Shown piece after piece: positions 52,744 to 60,993 of a stretch of 64,000 nucleotides of DNA. Both the position numbers and the translations under genes were made by a program. This DNA is from Novosphingobium sp. RL4 (GTDB taxonomy: Bacteria > Pseudomonadota > Alphaproteobacteria > Sphingomonadales > Sphingomonadaceae). Below the pieces are notes generated by a model. The model worked only from the letters and a program-made list of their open reading frames with translations, had not been told where the DNA came from and did not search any database. The DNA is taken from NCBI RefSeq assembly GCF_035658495.1, contig NZ_CP141945.1, positions 124,001 to 188,000 on the forward strand. The letters run 5' to 3'. Each line of letters opens with the position of its first letter. Positions within the stretch are counted from its first letter, which is position 1.

Positions 52744-53301
52744 CTACCCCTCGGAGAGATGCGACAATTTTTGCCGAGCGCGATAAATTCGTGTTTCCAC
52801 CGCCTTGCGGCTGATCCCCAGGATCGATGCGGCTTCATCCTGCGATAGCCCCTCCAGCGCGCAAAGCAGCAGCGGTTCCTTCAGCGCATCGGGCAACGCC
52901 GCGATTTCCGCATGGATATGCGCGACCTGTCGGCGCGAGGCCAATCCCTGTTCGGGATCGAGCCCGCCATCGGCAACGCCGGCCGCTTCCTCGATCGGCA
53001 GCGCGAAGGAGAAGAAGCGCCGGACCTTGCGGCGACGCGCCCAGTCGTGACACTTGTTGAGCGCTATCCGCAGAATCCACGCCCGAAAAGGCCGTGCCGG
53101 ATCATAGCGCCTCAGCGCCAGAAAGGCAGCGACGAAGGCCTCCTGCGTTATGTCGAGCGCATCTGCTTCGTTGCCGACATGCGCTCTTGCGAAACGAAAT
53201 ACCGCCTCCCGGTGGAAGCCCATGAGAGCGGAATAGCCTGCCTGTCGCCCGGCGAGCGCGGCCCGGACCGCTTCGGCCTCGCTCAACTCCGATCCGGCCA
53301 C
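52744..53301 (-). CDS. cnrH: ECF sigma factor, CnrH-like
   Basis: A 185-residue sigma-70-family protein with region 2 (FARAHVGNEADALDITQEAFVAAFLAL, RAWILRIALNKCHDWARR) and region 4 (PLLLCALEGLSQDEAASILGISRKAVETRIYRARQKL). It starts at GTG 53301, 6 bases after the CnrX-like gene stop. Gene order Y-X-H, sizes and spacing reproduce the cnrYXH module of Cupriavidus metallidurans, where CnrH drives a Ni/Co efflux operon; here copA follows after 15 bases. It should be held by the CnrY-like anti-sigma protein until metal is sensed. Confidence 0.88.
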   Translation of the reverse strand: MAGSELSEAEAVRAALAGRQAGYSALMGFHREAVFRFARAHVGNEADALDITQEAFVAAFLALRRYDPARPFRAWILRIALNKCHDWARRRKVRRFFSFALPIEEAAGVADGGLDPEQGLASRRQVAHIHAEIAALPDALKEPLLLCALEGLSQDEAASILGISRKAVETRIYRARQKLSHLSEG

Positions 53302-53307
53302 CCGGAT

Positions 53308-53748
53308 TCAGTCCTGCCGGGAGGTGGTCAGCGCCTGGCCCACGGCCTTGTCGAAGCGTGCTGTCTGGTCCGGTCGCAACACGGCTCGCATGGCGAAGAC
53401 GTGCTGCAACGTCGCCTTCTGCAGTTCGCCCATCGCCACATGCGATCGATCCACCGCTTTCTCGACGTCGGGGCCATAAGTGTGTTCGTGAGCGATGGCC
53501 CGTGCAAGATCGGCGTTCGCGGCTTGCAGTTCCCCTTCCAACTGGCCCCGGCGCTCGGCGAAACCTTGCTCAAGCGCATCGATCCGGCGCTTCTGGCCGG
53601 CGTCGAGATCGAGTTCTCCGTGAAGCAATACGTGGATACGGCTCTCTTCCGGGGCATCCCCGCGCAGCTTCTGTCCGAACCACAGCGCACCGAGAGCCAC
53701 AAGGAACGAGACAAGCGCGACGAGGATATAACGATGGGCGTTCGCCAT
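53308..53748 (-). CDS. cnrX: CnrX-like periplasmic metal sensor
   Basis: A 146-residue protein with one N-terminal membrane anchor (ILVALVSFLVALGALWF) and a helical periplasmic domain. Candidate metal ligands are H39 and H43 (IHVLLH), E60, H116 and M120 (QHVFAM). In Cupriavidus CnrX the known Ni/Co ligands are H42, H46, E63, H119 and M123, so all five are present with a constant offset of three residues. It lies 2 bases after the CnrY-like gene. Metal binding would release the anti-sigma factor. A generic Spy/CpxP-like chaperone is less likely given the ligand match and neighbours. Confidence 0.88.
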   Translation of the reverse strand: MANAHRYILVALVSFLVALGALWFGQKLRGDAPEESRIHVLLHGELDLDAGQKRRIDALEQGFAERRGQLEGELQAANADLARAIAHEHTYGPDVEKAVDRSHVAMGELQKATLQHVFAMRAVLRPDQTARFDKAVGQALTTSRQD

Positions 53749-53750
53749 GA

Positions 53751-54026
53751 TCAGAGCGCCAGCAGATGAGAAGGCGCCGCTGCAGGAATGGCCAGCAAGG
53801 GTTCGCTTGGGGAAGTGCCTTGCGCCGTTGCGGAGGTGGGCAGCGCGAGACCTCCCCACAAGCCGACGAAGCCGGCGATGCAGCCCGCCAATACCAGCCC
53901 GCGACGTCCCGCCATGCGCTCGCGCCCCGCAGCAAGGCCTGAAAGCACGGCGGCATCAAGCGAACCGAGACCCTCAGGTAAGGCTTCACCGCGAAGCATC
54001 GACAGCATTTCGTCCAGTTCGTTCAT
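53751..54026 (-). CDS. cnrY: CnrY-like anti-sigma factor
   Basis: A 91-residue protein: about 40 cytoplasmic residues forming two short helices (NELDEMLSMLRG and DAAVLSGLAAGRERM), one membrane helix (LVLAGCIAGFVGLWGGLAL, residues about 44-62) and a roughly 30-residue periplasmic tail. Length and topology match CnrY (95 residues), which clamps CnrH with its N-terminal helices. It is the first gene of the Y-X-H-copA-copB run. The start at 54026 is preferred over a long, non-family upstream frame that overlaps the kinase gene. Sequence identity to CnrY itself is probably low, so the assignment rests on topology and position. Confidence 0.75.
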   Translation of the reverse strand: MNELDEMLSMLRGEALPEGLGSLDAAVLSGLAAGRERMAGRRGLVLAGCIAGFVGLWGGLALPTSATAQGTSPSEPLLAIPAAAPSHLLAL

Positions 54027-54150
54027 CGGCCCAGTCCCACCTTCAACCGCTTGCCCAGCAAACGCTCTCCCGCCGCATACGCAACGCAAGCCCGTATCCC
54101 TCAAAGCCCTATCAGAAAATTCGGCAAGGCCCTCGGCCGAAATGCAGCAA
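54027..54150 (-). promoter_or_regulatory. Intergenic region ahead of the cnrYXH-copAB run
   Basis: A 124-base gap between the kinase stop and the cnrY-like start, and so the expected site of an autoregulated ECF promoter. On the minus strand GGGATACGG followed by CGTATG is the most promoter-like pair, but it does not match a consensus I am sure of. No terminator hairpin is evident after the kinase gene, so read-through is possible. Confidence 0.35.
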
Positions 54151-55557
54151 TCAGGTTCCCGGCTGCCCTGGGCTATCGGGAGGATTGGCGATGCCGGGGA
54201 TTTCGATCTCGGCCACGAGCCCTCCCCCGTCGCGATTGCGCAAGGCAAGGGTTGCACCGAAGGTTCCGACCTGCGCCTGCGCGATGGCCAGCCCGATACC
54301 CGTACCGCTGCCCTTGCCTGAAGACAGCCGGCGAAATGGCTGGAAGGCCAGCGTCAGTTCGTCTTCGTCCAGCCCGGGACCGCGATCGGCAACGCGGATC
54401 AGGAGATCGTTTCCCGCGTAAAGGCAGCTCAGTTCGGCGCTGCCGCCATATTTCAGGGCATTGTCCACGAGATTGCCAAGTGCGCGTGCCAATGCGTTCG
54501 GCTTGACCCTGGCCTGCGCCCCGCAGCCGCGCGCGAAGACCACGCGGTGGCCAAACTCGCCGGCGTCCTCGGCGATGCTGGAGAGGATGGAATCGATATC
54601 GAGAACGGCCCAGGGTTCACGCATTTCGCTGCTGCGGGCCAGATCGAGCCCGTTTCGCACGATCTGCTGCGTAATCGCGAGGTCCGCCACGAGCCGGTCG
54701 CGCAGGGCTTCGTCCTCGACCTGTTCAAGGCGCAGGCGCAGACGGGTGAGCGGGGTCTGCAGATCGTGCGTTACCGAAGCAAGTATCTGCGTTCGTTCGC
54801 GCAGCCCTTCGCGTACGCGTTCCTGGGCGAGATTGAAGGTCTCCAGTGCGGCGCGGACCTCGCTCGGCCCCTTGACCGGGATCGGCTCGAAATCGCCAAC
54901 CAGCGAGAACGAGCGTGCGGCGCGCTCCATCCGCCTCAGCGGCGTCGTGGCTAGGCTGGCCGCAAGCAGGCCCAGCAGGGCACCGGCCACGATGATGAGT
55001 TCGAGATAGGGCGGCCCCACGCTGTGCCGGTCCCAACTCCGGTCGGGCCAGAGATCGACGACGTAGCGATATTCGGCGCCCTTCCCGGACTCGACCCGGA
55101 CGAACCAGCAGTCAGGCAAGGGATCGGTGTTCATGCCGGCAGCATGGGGAAAACGCGAGAACTGGGCGAAGCACTGATCGTTCAGCAGCGGCATCACGAA
55201 CGCGGGCCTGCCGAGCCGCTCGCTCAGGCGGCGCGAAAAGGCGGGGTCGAAAGAGGTCATCTTCAGCTCGGCACCGGCACCGTGCGCGCCCAGCACTTGT
55301 CCGCGCGAAAGCACCTGCTCGGTTTTCTCCGGCTGCCTGTCATAGCGGTGGGCGATGTCCTCTGCGCTTTTCAGGGCGGCTTCGACCTGCTCCTTGCGGA
55401 ACATCCGGTGGCGCAGGCTGTCCGAGGCCTGCAGGGCCAAAACGGCCGAAGCGGCCATTCCCAGCGAGAGGACAAGCGTAAGGCGCCCCGCCAGCGAACG
55501 CGGATAGTCGCGCAGGCGCTTGAACAAACCTGGCCTGTCGGGCTCCGTCATGGTCAT
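54151..55557 (-). CDS. Sensor histidine kinase
   Basis: A 468-residue inner-membrane kinase: transmembrane helix near residue 25-43, a periplasmic sensor domain of about 150 residues, a second helix (LELIIVAGALLGLLAASLA), HAMP, the dimerisation domain with phospho-acceptor ASVTHDLQTPLTRLRLRLE and an HATPase domain with NALARALGNLVDNALKYGG, DRGPGLDEDEL and GSGTGIGLAIAQ. ATG 55557 overlaps the response-regulator stop (ATGA at 55554-55557). It forms a two-component pair likely controlling the divergent RND operon; its placement just ahead of the cnrYXH-copAB run leaves a metal signal possible. Confidence 0.94.
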   Translation of the reverse strand: MTMTEPDRPGLFKRLRDYPRSLAGRLTLVLSLGMAASAVLALQASDSLRHRMFRKEQVEAALKSAEDIAHRYDRQPEKTEQVLSRGQVLGAHGAGAELKMTSFDPAFSRRLSERLGRPAFVMPLLNDQCFAQFSRFPHAAGMNTDPLPDCWFVRVESGKGAEYRYVVDLWPDRSWDRHSVGPPYLELIIVAGALLGLLAASLATTPLRRMERAARSFSLVGDFEPIPVKGPSEVRAALETFNLAQERVREGLRERTQILASVTHDLQTPLTRLRLRLEQVEDEALRDRLVADLAITQQIVRNGLDLARSSEMREPWAVLDIDSILSSIAEDAGEFGHRVVFARGCGAQARVKPNALARALGNLVDNALKYGGSAELSCLYAGNDLLIRVADRGPGLDEDELTLAFQPFRRLSSGKGSGTGIGLAIAQAQVGTFGATLALRNRDGGGLVAEIEIPGIANPPDSPGQPGT

Positions 55558-56294
55558 TCGAACTCGACTGGTCCGGGCAGGACATAGCCTTCGCTGCGGA
55601 CGGTGAGGATCAGTTCGTCTCCGCCCGGCTCGCTGGCGAGCTTGTGGCGCAACCGGCTGATCTGGATATCAATCGAGCGATCGAAGGCGACGGTGGCACT
55701 GCGTTCCGGCAGCAATTCCTCGCGCGAAAGCACCTGGTTGGGCGCCTCGATGAAACGGCTGAGCAAGCGGTACTCCGCGGAGGACAGCATCACGAGGCGC
55801 TCGTCATTGGTCACCAGTCTGCGCTGGTGCAGATCGAGCCGCCATGGACCAAACCGGGCGAAACGGGCAACGCGCGGCCGGCCGTGATCGAATATCCGCG
55901 AGCGGCGCAGGAGATTGCGAACCCGTGCCAGCAGTTCGCGTGGCTCGAACGGCTTGGTCAGATAATCATCGGCGCCCAGTTCCAGCCCCAGAACCCGGTC
56001 GATAGGTCCCTCGCGCGCGGTCACCATCATGATCGCGCCCTGATGCCCGGAAGCGCGCAAGTCCCGGCAGATGTCGAGGCCGTCTCCATCCGGCAGGTTG
56101 AGATCGAGGATCAGCAGGTCGACCGGATCGCCCTGAAGAATGGCGCGCAGATCCGCGACCGTACCGACCGAATCCACGTGCTGCGGTTCACGCGAAAGCT
56201 GCGCGGCGATCAGTTCGCGAATGTCGGGATCGTCCTCGAGGACGATGATGCGCCCCTCCGGCGCATCGCTCTGCGGGATCATGAATGAGGTCAT
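55554..56294 (-). CDS. OmpR-family response regulator
   Basis: A 246-residue DNA-binding response regulator. The receiver domain has the acidic pair VLEDDPDI, the phospho-acceptor in LILDLNLPDGDG, the switch Thr in VTARE and Lys in YLTKPFEP. The C-terminal winged helix shows LVMLSSAEYRLLSRFIEAPNQVLSREELL and FDRSIDIQISRLRHKL. ATG 56294 is given, with ATG 56282 possible. It is divergent from the RND efflux operon; a 10-base-period direct repeat in the shared region may be its binding site. Confidence 0.93.
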   Translation of the reverse strand: MTSFMIPQSDAPEGRIIVLEDDPDIRELIAAQLSREPQHVDSVGTVADLRAILQGDPVDLLILDLNLPDGDGLDICRDLRASGHQGAIMMVTAREGPIDRVLGLELGADDYLTKPFEPRELLARVRNLLRRSRIFDHGRPRVARFARFGPWRLDLHQRRLVTNDERLVMLSSAEYRLLSRFIEAPNQVLSREELLPERSATVAFDRSIDIQISRLRHKLASEPGGDELILTVRSEGYVLPGPVEFE

Positions 56295-56321
56295 AAACGC
56301 GCTGCCCCTCGAAGTCTGCCC

Positions 56322-56337
56322 CGATGATACACGATGA
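56322..56337. promoter_or_regulatory. Candidate OmpR-type direct repeat
   Basis: CGATGA-TACA-CGATGA gives two half-sites with a 10-base period in the divergent region between the response regulator and the RND operon. OmpR-type regulators bind such tandem repeats one helical turn apart. Evidence is positional only. Confidence 0.4.
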
Positions 56338-56446
56338 AACAATAGGCTACGCCCGGCAACCTGACGATACGCGTCGATCCTTGCCCCCGCTTGCTGCGGC
56401 GCACAATTGCGAAACCGAGCTGCAACTGTGCACAGGAGCCTTCCGC

Positions 56447-57580
56447 TTGCGCCCCTCCTTCCAACATCTCGCCATGGTCTCGGCGCTTGCTTTGTCCGCC
56501 ATGAGCCTCGGCGGCTGCGGCCAGCAGCAGGCCATGCCGCAGCAGGACGTCGAAGTCGGCGTGGTCATGCTGACGGCCGAGCCGGTAACAGTCTCCACCA
56601 CGCTTTCCGGCCGCACCGCCGCGACGACCGTTGCCGAGGTTCGACCACAGGTGGACGGCGTGATCCAGTCCCGGCTCTTCGAGGAAGGCTCGCTCGTCCA
56701 TGCCGGCCAGCCTCTGTACCAGATCGACGCGCGCCTTTACCGCGCATCTCTCGATACGTCCCGTGCACAGCTGGAAAGCGCGCAGGCCGATCTTTACAGC
56801 GCCGAGGCCAAGGCCCGCCGCTATCGAACCCTGGGCGATAGCGAAGCGGTCAGCGGTCAAGACAAGGACGAGACGATCGCCGCCGCCCGCGCCGCACAGG
56901 CTGCGGTGCACCAGTATCAGGCAACCAGTCGCAGCGCCGCGGTGAACCTGGAGTTCACCCGCGTTCTCGCGCCGATCACCGGCCGTATCGGCCGTTCCTC
57001 GGTGACGAAGGGCGCGCTTGTTACCGCCAGCCAGACCGACGCCATGGCGACGATCCAGCAACTCGACCCGATCTTCGTCGATATCACCCAGTCCTCCGCC
57101 GAACTGCTTCGCCTGCGGAGCGCGCTGGCCAAGGGCAACATGCTTCCGGCCAGTGCGAAAGTGACGCTGACTTTGGAGGATGGCACCGTCTACCCCCAGC
57201 AGGGGACCATCGAGTTCAGCGAAGTCAACGTCGATCCCGAGGCAGGCACGGTCACCCTGCGCGCGAAGTTCCCCAATCCCGATGGTCTCCTGCTCCCCGG
57301 CATGTTCGTGAACGTGGCCGCGCCGCAAGGCGTTGTGCGCAACGGCATTCTTGCCCCGCAGCAGGGGATTTCGCGCGACGCCAAGGGCGACGGGACGGCG
57401 CTCGTCGTCGATGCTGCGGGCAAGGTCGAACAGCGCAAGGTCACGACCGGCCAGGCTATCGGCAACAAGTGGCTGATAACCAGCGGACTGAAGGCAGGCG
57501 ACCGCCTGATCGTGGAGGGAACCGACAAGGCCCGCACCGGGGCCAGGGTCAAGGCCGTCACCGTAAAGCAGGGCGACTGA
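56447..57580 (+). CDS. RND efflux periplasmic adaptor (AcrA/MexA-like lipoprotein)
   Basis: Membrane-fusion protein linking the RND pump to the outer-membrane channel; 377 residues. The start is set as TTG 56447, 8 bases after AGGAG, which yields a proper lipoprotein signal MRPSFQHLAMVSALALSAMSLGGC with lipobox LGGC; the longer frame from 56324 gives no such signal. Lipoyl-domain halves flank a coiled-coil hairpin: VAEVRPQVDGVIQSRLFEEGSLVHAGQPLYQID and FTRVLAPITGRIGRSSVTKGALVTA. It is followed after 4 bases by the permease gene. A divergent two-component system probably controls it. Confidence 0.92.
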   Translation: MRPSFQHLAMVSALALSAMSLGGCGQQQAMPQQDVEVGVVMLTAEPVTVSTTLSGRTAATTVAEVRPQVDGVIQSRLFEEGSLVHAGQPLYQIDARLYRASLDTSRAQLESAQADLYSAEAKARRYRTLGDSEAVSGQDKDETIAAARAAQAAVHQYQATSRSAAVNLEFTRVLAPITGRIGRSSVTKGALVTASQTDAMATIQQLDPIFVDITQSSAELLRLRSALAKGNMLPASAKVTLTLEDGTVYPQQGTIEFSEVNVDPEAGTVTLRAKFPNPDGLLLPGMFVNVAAPQGVVRNGILAPQQGISRDAKGDGTALVVDAAGKVEQRKVTTGQAIGNKWLITSGLKAGDRLIVEGTDKARTGARVKAVTVKQGD

Positions 57581-57584
57581 TCCC

Positions 57585-60500
57585 ATGAACCTCAGTCGCT
57601 ATTTCATTGACAGGCCGATCTTCGCCTGGGTCATCGCCATCATCGTCATGATGGCCGGCATCGCCGGTATCATGAGCCTTCCCGTCGCCCAGTATCCCGA
57701 CGTTGCGCCGCCTTCCGTCACTGTCAGCGCCACCTATCCCGGCGCTTCGGCGCAGACGCTGGAAAATTCGGTGACGCAGGTCATCGAGCAGCAGCTTACC
57801 GGCATCGACAACCTGCTCTACTTCTCATCCAGCTCGGACAGTTCCGGTTCGGCCTCCGTCACCGCGACGTTCGCCAAGGGCACCGATCCGGACGTTGCGC
57901 AAGTGCAGGTCCAGAACAAGGTCCAGCAAGCCAACTCACGCCTGCCGACCCAGGTGCAGCAGCAAGGCCTGACCGTCACCAAGTCGGCCTCGGACATGCT
58001 GCTTGTCGTCGGCCTCTACGACCAGAGCGACAAGAGCAGCGACAGCGACGTTGCCGATTATCTGGTCTCCAACTTCCAGGACGATCTTGCCCGCGTGAAC
58101 GGCGTGGGCGGGGTGCGGGTCTTCGGCGCGCAATATGCGATGAGGATCTGGCTCGATCCCACCAGGATGGCCGCGCGCCAATTGATCCCCTCCGACGTCA
58201 CGAGCGCGATTTCGGCACAGAACGTTGACTTGTCCGCCGGACAACTCGGCGCCGAACCGCTCGCCAAGGGGCAGATGCTGAACGCGGTCGTCAAGGCCAA
58301 GTCGCGCTTGCAGACCCCCGCCCAGTTCCGCCAGATCGTCGTCAAGACGCTGTCGGACGGGTCGATCGTGCGTCTCTCGGATGTCGCCCGGGTCGAACTC
58401 GGGCAGGAGAGCTATTCCAGTTCGGCTCGCCTCAACGGGCATCCCGCCTCGGGTATCGCCATCGAACTGGCCTCCGGCGCCGATGCCCTCAAGACCGTCG
58501 CCGCCGTAAAGGCGCGGGTGGACGAACTCGCGCATGACCTGCCGGACGGATACAAGCTCGCCTATGCCCGCGACACCAGCGACTTCGTCAAGCTTTCGAT
58601 CAAGGAAGTGATCGAGACGCTGGTGATCGCCATCATCCTCGTCGTTCTGGTGATGTATGCCTTCCTCCAGAGCTGGCGCGCGACGCTGGTGCCGGCAATT
58701 GCCGTGCCGGTTGTCCTGATGGGCACCTTCGGCATCCTCGCGCTGCTGGGCTACTCGATCAATACGCTGACCCTGTTCGCAATGGTGCTCGCCATCGGCT
58801 TGCTGGTGGACGACGCCATCGTCGTGGTCGAGAATGTCGAGCGCCTGATGCACGAGGATGGGCTCAGCCCCTATGGCGCCACGGTACGCTCGATGGACGA
58901 GATCGGCTCCGCACTTGTGGGCATCGCGCTGGTGCTGTCGGCGGTGCTCTTGCCGATGGCGTTCTTCGGCGGGTCGACCGGGGTGATCTACCGCCAGTTC
59001 TCGATCACCATCGTCTCGGCCATGGGGCTTTCGGTACTGACGGCGCTGATCCTCTCGCCCGCGCTCTGCTCGACCCTGCTCGTGGCCAAGGAGCACGCCG
59101 ATGCCGAGCGCGAACCCGCATCTCGCCTGCGCGGTGCACCCCGGCGGTTGCAACACAGGCTCGACGGATGGTTCGGCAGCTTCAACCGCTGGTTCGACCG
59201 CATGACCGGCCGTTATGTCGATACGACGGAGAAACTCATCGCCCGCCGCCGTATCTGGCTCGCAGTCTATGGACTGGTGATCGTGGCACTCGTGATTGTC
59301 TTCATGCGCCTGCCGACCGGCTTCCTGCCTACAGAGGACCAGGGCCAGGTCATGGTGGTCTACCAGCTTCCCGCCGGCGCCACTTCCGAACGGACTGACA
59401 AGGTTCGCGAACAGATCGAGCAAGCCTTCAGGTCGGAAGGCGCGAACGTGCCCCTGCGCTTCACCATCGGCGGTTTCAGCTTCAATGGAGCCGGCCAGAA
59501 CGCAGGCATGGGCTTTGCCAGCCTTGCCCCCTTCGATGATCGCAAGGACTCCGAAAAGTCCGCGCAGGCCATCAGCGGCCGCGTCATGGCCAAGCTGGCG
59601 AAGATCCGCGATGCGCAAGTCTTCGTGATGACCCCGCCTTCGATCCAGGGCCTCGGCCAGTCGAACGGCTTCACCTTCCAGCTCCTCAATTCGACGAACA
59701 TGGACCGCGAGAAATTCGTCGCCCTGCGGGACAAGCTGATCGCCGCCGCCAACCAGAGCTCCAAACTCTCGCAGGTCCGCGCTTCCTCTCTGCCGGACAC
59801 GCCCCAGTTCGACATCAATTACGACGATGCCAAGCTGTCGGTCCTCGGCCTTTCGGTGGCCAATGCAACCGATACGCTCAGCACGGCCTGGGGCGGCACC
59901 TACGTCAACGATTTCATCGATCGCGGACGGGTGAAGAAGGTCTACGTACAGGGAGAGGCAAGCGCGCGAATGCTGCCGAGCGATCTCGACAAGTGGTTCG
60001 TCCGCTCGACCGCCGCCACCAATGCCGATGGGACCAGCAAGATGGTTCCCTTCTCGGCCTTCACGACGATGAACTGGGAAACCGGCCCGAACAGCCTTTC
60101 CCGCTTCAACGGCCGTTCGTCCTATACGATTCAGGGCGATGCCGGGTCTGGATACAGCTCGGGAGACGCGATGAAGGAGATGGTCGCCCTGCAACAGAAG
60201 CTCGCGCCCGGCACGAGCTATGCCTGGAGCGACCTGTCCTATCAGCAGAACCAGTCCAGCGGTCAGGCCGTTTACCTTTACGCCCTTTCGATCGCCGTGG
60301 TGTTCCTGTGCCTTGCGGCGCTTTACGAAAGCTGGTCGGTGCCGCTGGCGGTTCTGCTGGTGATCCCGCTCGGCGTGATCGGCGCGGTGCTGGCGGTGGC
60401 GGTACGCGGGCTGGAAAACGACATCTACTTCCAGGTCGGCCTGCTGACCACCATCGGACTTGCGGCCAAGAACGCGATCCTGATCGTGGAATTTGCCGAG

Positions 60501-60854
60501 CAGGCGTGGCGAGACGGCCGCGACATGCTCCATGCGGCGCTGGAGGCGGCCCGCGTGCGCCTGCGCCCGATCATGATGACCTCTATCGCCTTCATGGCCG
60601 GCGTCATTCCGCTTGCGATCGCCAGTGGAGCAGGCGCCCAGGGGCGTATCGCCATAGGCACGGCGGTGCTTGGCGGCATGTTCACCGCCACCGCGCTGGC
60701 GATCTTCTATGTGCCGATGTTCTTCGTCATTGTTGCCGGGCTCTTCCACCGAGGGGGCTCAGGCACGACTGACGGGAGCGCCGGCGCTGCCCGGAACCTG
60801 CGGCAAGGGTCACATGCCGAAGTTCCGGGCGCCCCATCAGAGGGCGATGGCTGA
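57585..60854 (+). CDS. RND multidrug efflux permease (AcrB/MexB, HAE-1 family)
   Basis: Proton-driven inner-membrane pump of 1089 residues with 12 helices and two large periplasmic loops. The N-terminus MNLSRYFIDRPIFAWVIAII, VAQYPDVAPPSVTVSATYPGAS, and the proton-relay Asp pair in AIGLLVDDAIVVVENVER are HAE-1 hallmarks, arguing against a heavy-metal (CusA/CzcA) pump. It is about 40 residues longer than AcrB, partly from a basic insert near the central cytoplasmic loop (EREPASRLRGAPRRLQHR) and a Ser/Gly-rich C-terminal tail. The exported compounds are unknown. Confidence 0.95.
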   Translation: MNLSRYFIDRPIFAWVIAIIVMMAGIAGIMSLPVAQYPDVAPPSVTVSATYPGASAQTLENSVTQVIEQQLTGIDNLLYFSSSSDSSGSASVTATFAKGTDPDVAQVQVQNKVQQANSRLPTQVQQQGLTVTKSASDMLLVVGLYDQSDKSSDSDVADYLVSNFQDDLARVNGVGGVRVFGAQYAMRIWLDPTRMAARQLIPSDVTSAISAQNVDLSAGQLGAEPLAKGQMLNAVVKAKSRLQTPAQFRQIVVKTLSDGSIVRLSDVARVELGQESYSSSARLNGHPASGIAIELASGADALKTVAAVKARVDELAHDLPDGYKLAYARDTSDFVKLSIKEVIETLVIAIILVVLVMYAFLQSWRATLVPAIAVPVVLMGTFGILALLGYSINTLTLFAMVLAIGLLVDDAIVVVENVERLMHEDGLSPYGATVRSMDEIGSALVGIALVLSAVLLPMAFFGGSTGVIYRQFSITIVSAMGLSVLTALILSPALCSTLLVAKEHADAEREPASRLRGAPRRLQHRLDGWFGSFNRWFDRMTGRYVDTTEKLIARRRIWLAVYGLVIVALVIVFMRLPTGFLPTEDQGQVMVVYQLPAGATSERTDKVREQIEQAFRSEGANVPLRFTIGGFSFNGAGQNAGMGFASLAPFDDRKDSEKSAQAISGRVMAKLAKIRDAQVFVMTPPSIQGLGQSNGFTFQLLNSTNMDREKFVALRDKLIAAANQSSKLSQVRASSLPDTPQFDINYDDAKLSVLGLSVANATDTLSTAWGGTYVNDFIDRGRVKKVYVQGEASARMLPSDLDKWFVRSTAATNADGTSKMVPFSAFTTMNWETGPNSLSRFNGRSSYTIQGDAGSGYSSGDAMKEMVALQQKLAPGTSYAWSDLSYQQNQSSGQAVYLYALSIAVVFLCLAALYESWSVPLAVLLVIPLGVIGAVLAVAVRGLENDIYFQVGLLTTIGLAAKNAILIVEFAEQAWRDGRDMLHAALEAARVRLRPIMMTSIAFMAGVIPLAIASGAGAQGRIAIGTAVLGGMFTATALAIFYVPMFFVIVAGLFHRGGSGTTDGSAGAARNLRQGSHAEVPGAPSEGDG

Positions 60855-60898
60855 CGGCATTCGGCTTGGCATCCCGTTTACATCCCCTTTCCCCCACA

Positions 60899-60971
60899 TT
60901 CACCGGCGCGGAACAGTCGCACCCTCCCGCGCCGGTGAAGCCCGGAGCCCCTTCAGGTCGGGGCTCCGGGC
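60899..60971 (+). other. Two tandem strong hairpins inside the RND operon
   Basis: First hairpin: perfect 13-base arms at 60899-60911 and 60927-60939. Second: perfect 12-base arms at 60940-60951 and 60960-60971 with an 8-base loop; the two stems abut. No T-run follows. They lie in the 139-base gap between permease and outer-membrane genes and could lower or stabilise the distal message. Confidence 0.7.
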
Positions 60972-60993
60972 GCCTTCATCGAGGAATGATCCG

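Noticed and set aside
57936..60749. A 937-codon open frame opposite the RND permease gene
   Set aside because: Antisense shadow of a clear AcrB-type gene; no recognisable domains and no ribosome binding site.
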